From Chara braunii (Eukaryota; Streptophyta; Charophyceae; Charales; Characeae): a stretch of DNA of 34,810 nt. The stretch covers positions 1,017,602 through 1,052,411 of the forward strand of contig BFEA01000139.1 in assembly GCA_003427395.1 (NCBI GenBank), read 5' to 3'. Positions 1 to 8,585 of the stretch are shown piece by piece. Positions within the stretch are counted from its first letter, which is position 1, and every line of letters starts with the position of its first letter. The translations under genes were made by a program, and so were the position numbers. Under the pieces are notes generated by a model. That model had not been told where the DNA came from. It saw nothing but the letters and a program-made list of their open reading frames with translations, and did no database searches.

Positions 1-16
1 CTCTCTCTCTCTCTCT
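1..16. repeat. (CT)n simple repeat at window edge
   Basis: Pure CT dinucleotides run from the first base and are followed by short T and G runs. The tract is cut by the window edge, so its true length is unknown. Confidence 0.9.
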
Positions 17-177
17 TTTGGGGGGGCAAACTGTGGCTGTGACACACTTTTAGTTTGAAAAAAAAAAAGAAAAGAAAAGGAAAAGACAAAGTGGCACCGG
101 TGTCATGGTGTGAGTTTTGAAATGTGCAAGTTTAGCGGGGGTCTAAAACTGCACCAGTCATTACCTGCAATGGCACT

Positions 178-704
178 TGGCAGATTAGGGTCCCCTTTTT
201 TGCTGCATTTGGGGAACTGCTAAAGTTGCCTATTCTGAACGTTGGGTGTGTACTTGCCCCTTTTGGCAAAATGTCCCCTTCTGTGACCATGCTCTGAAGG
301 CTGAAGCTATCATGATGGGCTAACTCCTTCAGAAAAAAAAAAAGAAGAGAGAAGAGAGAGAAAGCTATGCACTAACTTCTTCAGAAAAAAAAAGAAGAGA
401 GAAGAGACAGAAAGCGGTGCACACTGCACTAATAACCCCTTCAAAAAAAAAAAAGGGGCAAGTACGTTGCAGTCACACGCAACGTTCAGAACAGGCAACT
501 TTAGCAGTTCCCAAAATGGAGCAAAAAAGGGGACAGTTTGCCAAAATTAGTGCACAGCGCTTTCTCTCTCTTCTCTCTTCTTTTTTTTCTGAAGGGGTTA
601 GTGCATAGCTTTCTCTCTCTTCTCTCTTCTTTTTTTTCTGAAGGGGTTAGCCCATCATGATAGCTTCAGCCTTCAGGGCATAGTCACAGAAGGGAACATT
701 TTGC
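178..704. repeat. Nested foldback repeat
   Basis: Two long inverted arms lie at 266-436 and 543-704. Both hold the same string of words in opposite orientation, including CTGAAGCTATCATGATGGGC and two copies of a ~50-bp unit (CCTTCAG, A-run, GAAGAGAGAAGAGAGAGAAAG, GCACTAA). The ~100-bp interval between the arms (449-541) is a reversed copy of the module just left of the first arm (178-265), recognised by GGAACTGCTAAAGTTGCCT. The order is therefore M, arm, M reversed, arm reversed. No ORF of substance is present. It may be a foldback transposon or a partial inverted duplication; no target duplication was identified. Confidence 0.85.
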
Positions 705-1210
705 TAGAATCTCAAATTCTGTCATGCCTTTGCAGTCACACATTGCCCCTGCTGCAAAATCTCAAACAGGGTATTGTTTGTCGGCGTCCTGCCGGGCCGT
801 GGGATCCTCCAATTTGCAAGGATCTCTACAGCTTGAGGTCTTCGCAAATCAGCATTTGCTTTCTGAAAACAAAAAGTTAATGGAGAATTGGGAAGTGAGA
901 TCGCTGTGCCAAAGCAGATGTAACATCCCAGCTTGCAACTTGTCCTGTGGAAAGTTCTTCAACAGCAGGTCACATGTGCTGCAGTGCAGTTTTATCCCCA
1001 AGTGGGGCCAAAATCCTGTATCTAACGTTGTCGTCGCCTCTGGTGAAGTCGGGATCCCAGACTGGAGACTTTGCACACGGACTCCATTTTAGCTCCTCCC
1101 CCTTCCCCCTACTTCCCCCCCCAGTACTCTATCTTCCACCCCTGTCCTTTTGTTTTTTTTTTTAAACAGAACCTTACGGTTCCGGCTCTTTTTCCATTCT
1201 GGGGAGCATC
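705..1210. other. No gene seen; unassigned sequence
   Basis: The reading frames here are short and carry no recognisable motif. The stretch joins the foldback repeat to a direct-repeat module and includes a pyrimidine-rich part (about 1,090-1,165) with a T-run. Read on the minus strand, that T-run could be the A-tail of an old retroposon. Confidence 0.5.
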
Positions 1211-1361
1211 AGTCCGGTTCCTATTCCCCCGGCAAGTCAGGCAAAATTACAACATGACTCTACACACGCTCCTCCCCCTTATGGTGTGGAGGCCCGAGGG
1301 ACGGCATTGATTACTTCCTGAAGGAAGGATGCACCACCCCTCACCCCTGCCTAAGTTAGCC
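1211..1361. repeat. Direct repeat module, copy 1
   Basis: This ~150-bp stretch runs from AGTCCGGTTC to TTAGCC and is a diverged copy of 1,721-1,883. Shared words include ATTCCCCCGGCAAGTCA, GAGGCCCGAG, GCATTGATTACTTCC and CTCACCCCTGCC. A T-run lies just to the left, as one does left of copy 2. This fits the 3' ends of two minus-strand retroposons with A-tails, though no coding part is attached. Confidence 0.8.
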
Positions 1362-1665
1362 TTTTGTACCTAATTTAGGCCCGATCCTTCTCCTTCTTTC
1401 CTAATTTTTCCTTTTATTCCTCTTGCCTTGGTCGAGCTAGCTTATTCCTCTCAGCTGCATGGCTGTCGACTTTGCTTTTCAGTGCTGGAATTGCTGCCCG
1501 GCTTTACCTGTCTCCTGTTAAAGCCCTAAACCCTAGCATGCAGCATGTCTTGGCTTTCCTGTTTCAGCTTGGTCCCTTTTTTCCTCTGTGTCCCTTGTTC
1601 TTACTCCCAATACTCTCAGCTTCCCCTAAAATCTGAACCCTACCTTCCCTAGTAACAGTCCTGTT

Positions 1666-1668
<3 letters not shown>

Positions 1669-1711
<43 letters not shown>
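1669..1711. repeat. Poly-T tract (43 nt)
   Basis: An uninterrupted T run of 43 nt lies immediately left of direct repeat copy 2. On the minus strand it would be a 3' poly-A tail of a retroposed copy ending at position 1,712. Confidence 0.85.
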
Positions 1712-1720
1712 CGTAGCAAC

Positions 1721-1883
1721 AGTCCGTTTTTTATTCCCCCGGCAAGTCAAAATGAATTACATAAAACTTGATGGAAGACTCACACATGCTCCTCCCCATT
1801 ATGGCTGGGAGGCCCGAGTAGGCAGCATTGATTACTTCCCTGAAGAAGGATGTACCACCTCTCACCCCTGCCTTATCTAGCCT
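1721..1883. repeat. Direct repeat module, copy 2
   Basis: Second diverged copy of the module at 1,211-1,361, with small insertions (for example AATTACATAAAACTTGATGG). It is followed by CT-rich sequence holding a CCCTAAACCC word and then by the A/T-rich tail of the LINE. The two modules and their T-runs suggest stacked 3' ends of related retroposons. Confidence 0.8.
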
Positions 1884-2080
1884 GTACTAACTCTGCCTGC
1901 CAATCTGTCTGGTCCCAGAACTGCTCCTCTCTGCTATGAAGCTGTCCGCTAGCTCTGATTATGCAAGAGCATTGTGGAACACTTATGCGCCTTTTGAAGC
2001 CTCTATAACTCTCTAACAGCATTTGCCTTGTTTCTGTCTGAGCCTTAAACCCTAAACCCGTGGTCTTAATGCTGTCCCCC

Positions 2081-2124
2081 TTTTTTTATTTTTTTATTTA
2101 TTTATTTTATTTTATTTTTTATTA
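2081..2124 (-). repeat. LINE 3' A-rich tail
   Basis: The plus strand shows a T-rich tract broken by single A residues (TTTATTTA-like units). On the minus strand this is an A-rich tail following the ORF2 3' untranslated region, as expected for the 3' end of a LINE. Confidence 0.75.
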
Positions 2125-2564
2125 GTCCTCTCAGGTCCTCCCGGTGGAGTAACTTGTCTGATTGGTGTGGTGGACGGGGTGATTGTGAAGAGTTGGGTTC
2201 TACGGGCTGTGTCGAAGCTTGTTTCTAACGGGGAGACTATTCCCTACATGCTACTATTCCTGGTCTGTTCCTTTGTTCGATGCCGTATATTCCCTGATCC
2301 TAATGCTCGTCCTTTGAGTTCCCGATCTAAAGGCTTAGTCTCCCTACTTGGTCTTGTCCTCTCCGTGCTCCTTTCTCTGGGGGTTTTAAGGATCCTTTGC
2401 GCGTGTTTCCTAGATCCTAAACCCTTAAACCTTACAACTATCGTCTGGGTTCTTTATGCCTGTTCAGCTTAGTGCTGTGCCCTTGATTTTTTCTACTGGT
2501 TGACGGTGTGGTGCCTTCTGTCAGTTCGTATCTTTTATGGGAATCTATGCTGGCGCTTTGCTTT

Positions 2565-4700
2565 CTAACTCACTCCTATTGAGATATTCGTAAGGTGAGT
2601 CCTGCTTCTAGTGGCTTCTATCCCTTGTGATCTTGGTTGGGTGAGTCGCCATTGGGCGAAGTACAGTTTATCCTGATCTATTCTAGCTATTCTACCTTTG
2701 CCTAACTGGTGCTTTACGAAGGTTTCTATTATTTTGTCCTTGTTTATGATATTCTCTTCTATTTTCCTGCAGGTTCTCCTCCACCGTCCTCTATATTCCA
2801 CCTCGATTAGGTGNAGAACTCCATCCCAAGTTTCTTGTGGTGTCATGGTTGAGCGGTCAATCGTTTCCTGGCATCTGCNCTTCCAAATCATCCATAAGGT
2901 CGCTAGTCTTAGAACGTGGAAGAAGGAAACTTTGAATCCTTGCCATGAGCTGTGAGTGTGTAGGCCAAGTAAGAGAGCGACCTGATCCGATGGCATTGTT
3001 TTATCCGTGACCACTTGNCAAAGTCGGGAGGCGAGTGTCCAGAGTTGTTTGGCTTTCTGACAGTCTAGCAGACAATGTTCTATGTCTTCTGACAGTCCCT
3101 CCGGACAAATGGCGCATTGCTCCTGCATCGGGGATCTCANCTGTGCGGTCCTTCTCTTGTTCAGCCATTTGTTAACTGGGAGAGCCCGATGGGCGAGTAG
3201 CCATTGGAAGCTTCTTATTCTGGTAGATGTGATGGTGAGTAGTTTGCCCCATGACTTGATGAGGGCTTGATTTGGTGGCAGATTAAGTTGGGTTTCCCAT
3301 CTTTGGTTGATAATTTGAGTTACTGAAACTGATCTCATTCTTAGGGCATATCCCAGCTTAGTAGAGTATTCTAGAATGTTGTTGCGTTTCTCCACTCCTA
3401 GTCTGCCTGACTTCCTCTTCCAAGCCCATTCCGCTGGGTTGACTTCCAGGTCGGCGATGGTTACGAGTGGTTCATATATACGTCGTTGTTCAGTTTCCAC
3501 CACTCTTACTTTCCTCATTACTTGTTCTGGGATAGCGATTTCTCCCAAGGCGTTGCGACCTAAGAGACACGTGGTTGATCCTGGTTCTTCGATCGCGTGC
3601 ATGTCGCATACTAACCATGCGTTTCCTGGTCCCTCTCTTGATCGGAACTGGTAGGCGGTATTGGGGATGTTTTCTCTTAATCGTGTTGCCCAGTCTCCTG
3701 TTCTCCATTCTCCACCGCCCTTCAGTAGGTCATACCAGCTTTGTGGTATTGATATTAAGATATTGTTCAGGTTTGCTTGTAAATTGTGGCAGCCCCTCAA
3801 AATTTCCCTTAGCTCTCCTACCGTTTTCCATCTCTTGTCCTCCTCATGCCAAAGGTGCTTCACCTGCCACACTCCCTTTTCTAACCAGGCTCCCCATTTT
3901 GTGTCCTTTATGGTTAGGGTCCATGGTTTCCCTTGTGGGTCTAACAAGGCTTGGTTACAGAAGATCGGTTGCCTGAGGACTTCCTCTTTGGTTGTTGGTT
4001 CCCTCACTTTGGCTGGTAGGATTTCCTTCCACGTTTTCAATAGTTGCCTCCAAAAGTCCTCTCCTTGTTCCTCTTCCTGGTTCCCCTGGTGTTCTGCTTG
4101 CACCCCACCCTTCATCGCCCAGGATTTATGCATGAGCCAGAAGAGGCCATGCATGTTGTCCGGGGTTTTGTATTTAGCTATTTGCTTTATTATGTGGAGG
4201 CCTAGCTTGCTCCAGGGTAGGTTGTTATTAGTTATCATTTTGATAATCCACTTGGTTTGTAGGGCTTTGATTTGAGATTCCGGGTCCAGGATTCCCAGTC
4301 CCCCTTGCGATTTCTTCAGAGTGACGTACTTCCACGCCACTTTGGANATGAAGTTGACTCTAGATGGATCCCCGGTCCATAAATAGGCGGCTGCCCTTCT
4401 TCTGAGTTGTGNTNTTCGNTGTTTAGGAGGGCTCCAAATTGTGGCNGCGTACCACATCANTGCAAAGATTGATGCNTTTAGGATCAGNGCTCTGNCNAAT
4501 ANTGAGGTGTAGACATTGGACCANCTGCCCAATTTGGTGATCATCTTATTCATTATGGCTGGGGCCATTGTTTGGTTGGAGCCATGTTTGGAGACTTGAA
4601 TTCCTAGGAATCTGAGGGGTTCGATGCCCCGTGACCAGTTCATTCCTAGTGGAGTACGTTGGGGACGGTCAGTTTGAGGGTCTGTTAGCCACCAGCCCAT
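2565..4700 (-). pseudogene. ORF2 segment: RT thumb and C-terminal zf-RVT region
   Basis: This 711-residue open segment starts just after a frame change. FLGIQVSKHG (31-40) is the usual FLGI box after the RT palm. A long connecting region follows, and the C-terminal zinc-binding part typical of plant LINEs is seen as SFQWLLAHRALP (497-508), CAIC (529-532) and EHCLLDC (541-547). This zinc-binding part is thought to help contact RNA or the RT core. Ambiguous bases cluster near residues 58-118. There is no clear RNase H domain. The stop at 2,565 is probably the natural end because the 3' untranslated region and A-rich tail follow. Confidence 0.88.
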
Positions 4701-4780
4701 TGGGACGACTTGACAGTTTTGGGCCAGTTGATTTTCATTTCTGATGCGATTTGGAAAGCTTGCATGGCTTTAGTGAGAGC

Positions 4781-5509
4781 TTAAAAGGAAGAGTCTGAGG
4801 CTCGTATTAAGACTGTCAAGTCGTCCGCAAAGAGGATGGTAGTGGGTATGTTGATCGGATGTTGCCCGTCGTCGACCAGTCTTTCAATCAAAGGATCTTT
4901 TCTTAGAAAGGAGGCAATCGCCTCCATGATGAAGAGAAAGATTGAGGCTGCTAGTGGGTCTCCCTGTCTTACCGAGCGGGACATTCGGTATGGTTGTGAT
5001 AGATGGCCCTTTACCTGTACTCGCCCGTGGGCTTCCGAGTATAGGACTTGGACCCATTTTCTAAAATTCGGGCTTAACCCCATTTTTTCCATCCATTGCT
5101 GTAAGAAGTTCCAATTGACCTGGTCATACATAGTTTCGAAGTCGAAGAAAAGTATGGCTGCATTCATTTTTTTGTCCTGAATATATCTGACCGATTCGTT
5201 GAGGGTCATTACGTTATCCATAATGAATCTTCCTGGGATAAAACCTGTCTGGTCGTTGTGGAAGTAGTTCCTAGTGATTGTTCTGATTTTGTTGGCTAGC
5301 AATTTGGCTAGGATTTTATATGTTACTGAGAGCAGGGAGATTGGTCTGTAGTTTCTGATATCTGTTGGGTCGCCTTTCTTGTAGAGCAGGGAGACTACTC
5401 CAGTGCTTTGGAGTTCCCCAAGTGTGCCTCTATTCCATGCCTTCTCTAGGAATTGGAGGTATGCCCAGAGCTGGCCAGAAGGAGACCCAGAATTCCTTCG
5501 ATAGACCAT
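4781..5509 (-). pseudogene. ORF2 segment: reverse transcriptase core
   Basis: This 242-residue segment holds the central RT motifs of LINEs in order: NYRPISLL (53-60), QTGFIPGR (87-94), FFDFE with the first catalytic aspartate (121-125), VRQGDPLAASIF (180-191) and the FADD box with the catalytic aspartate pair (227-230). These residues would copy the element RNA at the nicked target. The catalytic residues are intact, although the box usually written F-D-x-x-K-A-[FY]-D reads FDFETMYD here. The segment ends at a TAA at 4,781, after which the same frame continues for ~25 codons, so the stop is a nonsense mutation. Confidence 0.92.
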
Positions 5510-6185
5510 CCAGTTCAGGGGTCTTGTTTGGTTTCACTGAATGCAGTGCCTCATAGACCTCTTGTTCCGAGATCGGGCTGTCCAAAGTCGTCGCCTGTTC
5601 TGTTGAGATGGTCTTATCTAAATGGGTCAGGAATTTGGCTCTTGCACGTGAGGTTTCGTGGTGCGAGTAGTTTTGTTCCTTCGATGAGTAGAGGTTTTGG
5701 AAGAAGGCCGCTGCTGCTGCTAGCATCTGCTGTGGGTTTGATGTCAGTCCTTGTTCTGTTTGCAGCTTTTCTATGGTTGCGTTCCTTGCGTTTACCTTGA
5801 TTCTGTTAAAGAAGTATTTGGTCATTTTCTCGCCTTCTTCCCATTCCTTCATTCGGGCTCTCATCCTCAGGCCTTTGTTTCTCCATTCTTCCCAATCAGA
5901 CATCTCCTGCCTGGTTTGTTCAAAAACTCTTTCGTACAAACTGTTCCCTGGGTCCCTTAGGAGATTCCTTTCTGCTACCCTTATTGCCTGTTGTAGTTCT
6001 TCCTCCCTTGCTTTCCTTTTAGAGGCGATTATTCTGGAGGCCCTCGCTGTGGATTTCGCCAGTGCCATGACCAAATCCGAGAAATCCTGGTTAGTGTAGT
6101 CATGGTTAATGCATGAGGACAGAACTGCATCCCTTATTTCCTGCGTATTTAACAGAGAGTTGTTGATTTTGAAGAAGCTTCGCCC
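5430..6185 (-). pseudogene. ORF2 segment: linker and start of reverse transcriptase
   Basis: After the TGA at 6,186 the frame continues without interruption through a charged, helical linker (residues rich in E, R and K). It reaches the L1-type entry to the RT domain, recognisable as AFFQNLYSS and then ALHSVKPNKTPELDGLSKEF. The last part corresponds to the usual PGxDG box, altered here to PELDG. The first ATG of the segment is at 6,074, but the upstream codons belong to the same protein. The frame is lost near 5,460-5,509, where the next segment takes over in another frame. Confidence 0.85.
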
Positions 6186-7076
6186 TCAGTTGGGGGCAGT
6201 CCCTAGGTTAAGGTGCAGTCTGATTGGTTTGTGGTCAAGGCCTGCGTAGCGAGGAAGTTCTCCTATTTCTGTGTTATGGATTGCTCCTATGAGTGCTCCT
6301 GATACCAAAAAATAATCTATTTTGGATGCTAAGATGTGCTGACTTCTATTCCTTTTTAGGTACGTGTATTCTTTGCTATCTGGGTGCAGGACTCTGAATG
6401 GGTCTACAAGATCTTTCTCCGTCATCAACTCGTGAATGGGCAGGGCTTCGTTCCACGTGGCCTGTGTCGTCCCTGTTGCCGCTCCTGAAANGCGGTCCCT
6501 GGTTGGGTCCAATGCCGCATTCCAGTCCCCTGCCAGTACCAGTTGAGTGTTGGAATCACACCTCGGTAGGAGGTCTGCAATTAGTCTGGTTCTTTCGTTC
6601 AGGGTATTTGGGGCATAGACTGTTAGTAACCTGAACTTTTCTTCGTGCACTTGAAAGTCAATGCTGACCCATCTACCTTCTTCTGTATCTATGCTTGATA
6701 TGGTCCTAACCACCGTGTTCGATGCTCTAGATTTAGCGTGTACTAAGATAGCTACGCCTGCTGAATTGGGGCGGGGGGACGGGGCCCAGATTGCTTCTTT
6801 GATCCACTTCAGTTTTCTTATTATGTGTGTTTGGGTTCTTCGATGTTCCTCTGAGTCGGTTAGGTGTGTCTCCTGGATGCATAGCAGGTCGGGTGGGGTC
6901 CGCCCGAACCAGTCCGTGCCCTTGATTAGGTAATCCCATTTCTTCTGGTTGGTAAGTATGGAGGACATTCCATTAACATTCCATGACATGATTGTAAGGT
7001 CTGGCTCAGGCTTGCGAAGGCCGAATTTTCTGCGAAGCCGGGGCCTTAATCTCTCCCCTCCCTGGTCCGCCATCAT
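6186..7076 (-). CDS. ORF2 segment: APE-type endonuclease domain
   Basis: This 296-residue segment carries the exonuclease-endonuclease-phosphatase fold motifs in order: SWNVNG (residues 31-36), IQETHL (67-72), TVYAPN (152-157), AGDWN (182-186), SKIDYFLVS (251-259) and a C-terminal LDH (280-282). In LINEs this domain nicks the target strand to expose the primer for reverse transcription. The metal-binding N, E and D/N/H positions are all present, so the domain itself looks intact apart from one ambiguous residue near 196. The TGA that ends it lies in frame with the following RT segment, so it is a nonsense mutation and not a natural end. Confidence 0.92.
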   Translation of the reverse strand: MMADQGGERLRPRLRRKFGLRKPEPDLTIMSWNVNGMSSILTNQKKWDYLIKGTDWFGRTPPDLLCIQETHLTDSEEHRRTQTHIIRKLKWIKEAIWAPSPRPNSAGVAILVHAKSRASNTVVRTISSIDTEEGRWVSIDFQVHEEKFRLLTVYAPNTLNERTRLIADLLPRCDSNTQLVLAGDWNAALDPTRDRXSGAATGTTQATWNEALPIHELMTEKDLVDPFRVLHPDSKEYTYLKRNRSQHILASKIDYFLVSGALIGAIHNTEIGELPRYAGLDHKPIRLHLNLGTAPN

Positions 7077-7121
7077 TGAGGCATTGTTCTACCCTTCCTG
7101 AGCCATGTGGTAGGGTGTTGT

Positions 7122-8585
7122 CTAGGAGCCAGTGGTTGCTATCACCCTCCTAGTTGTGGCCGATCGTTGCAGCTTTTGCCTGAGCTGCATGGGGGACAGC
7201 GTGAACAGGCCGTGTGCTGTAATTAGGGTGCTGCTCAAGGCAGCCCTCTCCGCTACTACTTCTCCCCCTAGTAAGCCGTATGACATAGATTCTACCGCTA
7301 GCCATGGAACCCAACACAGATCCCCCTTGAGACTAGCCGGCTCGTCCAATTCCACCAATAATGGTCGCAGGTCCACCGCTTGCACTTCGTTCTCCTGATC
7401 CCTCCATTCTTCTATACCCTCTGTTTTGGACCCCAAGATCTTTAGTTCTGCTGGTATGCTGTCTNATATGAGCTCCCGTAAGGTGTTTTGTGTACAGTCC
7501 TGGTCTGGTACTGAGATCAGCGAGTTGGATCTGTGATAGGCAACTTNCCAGGNCTCAAAGCTGCGGTTCCAGCGGTACGGGATTATCNTCCTTCGCCTAN
7601 AACTGCTGCGAGCNTCGAGTCTGGCTGCTGCTTCTATTTCCTTGTGGCCTCCCCCTGCTACGTCCTTGAGGGTTATGCATTGATCATCCAGCTCCCTGTT
7701 CTGATCCCTCAGTACGTTTACCTGAGCTTCCAGGATTGCAGCGTGTCTTCTGAGGTCCTCTATGGACTCATCCTCTGCTATTGAAGAGGAGGTATCGTGG
7801 AGAGGTTCCCCTGTGGACCCTTGTTTATTATCTTTCTTGTTTCTCTTCGCTCTCCGTTCTGCTTGGGGTTCAGCGTACGATTTGGGCCAGGTGAACTTTT
7901 GTTCGTAACTTTTTGNATCCACTGTGATTCTGTTCTTCTCAATTCTTNTCTTCATGNTGTATTGCTCGGCATAAAATTCATTGAGCTCTCTTTCCTTCCC
8001 GAGGATCTCGAATCTGTTTTCCATGTTTATGCTGTCTTCGGCTTTGGTTGCTGACCTGAGATTGCGAAGGTGCTTGTGGTGCGCGAGCCTCACCTCTAGT
8101 TCTACTGTTCTGTCCAATTCTAAGGAGCGGACATACTGTTGTACGTAATCGAGCGAGTCCATGTCTTGCCCCTGTTCATCCTCTTCATCCCCCATGTCGT
8201 CGTCCCCTTCTTCTGGGCTCTCCTCCTCTGAGTCTTTCATAGAATCATCGTCAGGGTCTCCATCTGCATCCTCTTCCTCCGTATCCTGGTTCTCACTGCT
8301 CTCTGATCTGGTCCTCTTTCTGTCCCGACTTGCTTCTGAGATCTGATTCCTGCTGGAGCCAGTTGGTTGAGGAGAAAGATGTGATCCTTCCATATCTACA
8401 TCCTTCCCTGACCCTTGGGAGGTATCCTCTTCCATCCCTGTTCCGCATTGCTTGCTATCCCCCGTTTCCTTGTCTGTTGATAGCGCGTTGGCCAGCCCGA
8501 CTGATCTTTGTCTCCCCTTGATTGAGGGTGCAGGGGAAGAAGCGCTTACAGCTTCCCCTGATTTCCGTTTCAGGGACCTGTCCAT
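7122..8585 (-). CDS. LINE second ORF: acidic, charged protein of unknown function
   Basis: This ORF of ~487 codons is set from the ATG at 8,585; the frame also opens at an upstream GTG. It overlaps the last 16 nt of ORF1 in another frame and ends 45 nt before ORF2. The N-terminal third is rich in S, K and G. About residues 100-150 form a strongly acidic run (D/E with some S and G). A charged, probably helical or coiled-coil stretch follows, with many E, R, L and K. No zinc knuckle, RRM or enzyme motif was recognised. Possible roles are a second RNP protein or the detached C-terminal half of ORF1. It may be reached by re-initiation or frameshifting, or the split may be a mutation of this copy. 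Ambiguous bases lie at several codons. Confidence 0.65.
   Translation of the reverse strand: MDRSLKRKSGEAVSASSPAPSIKGRQRSVGLANALSTDKETGDSKQCGTGMEEDTSQGSGKDVDMEGSHLSPQPTGSSRNQISEASRDRKRTRSESSENQDTEEEDADGDPDDDSMKDSEEESPEEGDDDMGDEEDEQGQDMDSLDYVQQYVRSLELDRTVELEVRLAHHKHLRNLRSATKAEDSINMENRFEILGKERELNEFYAEQYXMKXRIEKNRITVDXKSYEQKFTWPKSYAEPQAERRAKRNKKDNKQGSTGEPLHDTSSSIAEDESIEDLRRHAAILEAQVNVLRDQNRELDDQCITLKDVAGGGHKEIEAAARLXARSSXRRRXIIPYRWNRSFEXWXVAYHRSNSLISVPDQDCTQNTLRELIXDSIPAELKILGSKTEGIEEWRDQENEVQAVDLRPLLVELDEPASLKGDLCWVPWLAVESMSYGLLGGEVVAERAALSSTLITAHGLFTLSPMQLRQKLQRSATTRRVIATTGS

Larger units (their letters stand above)
2565..7076 (-). pseudogene. LINE ORF2: endonuclease-reverse transcriptase, disrupted
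   Basis: One original reading frame can be followed across this interval. It starts at an ATG-ATG pair at 7,076 and stops at 2,565. Breaks are a TGA at 6,186 after the endonuclease, a frame change near 5,460-5,509 inside the RT N-terminal part, a TAA at 4,781 just after the FADD box, and a second frame change near 4,700 that restores the first frame. Sequence between the breaks still reads as LINE protein, so the damage looks recent. As written the copy cannot make a full ORF2 protein. Some breaks could be assembly errors in a multicopy family, since single ambiguous bases occur nearby. Confidence 0.9.

Noticed and set aside
1520-2430. CCCTAAA-type words as an interstitial telomere
   Set aside because: Only one or two units occur at each place (near 1,525, 2,045 and 2,420), too few for a telomeric array, though the words fit a plant-type genome.
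2698-4275. Several plus-strand ORFs of 85-204 codons across the LINE
   Set aside because: They are antisense shadows of ORF2; the minus strand carries the recognisable RT and zf-RVT motifs.
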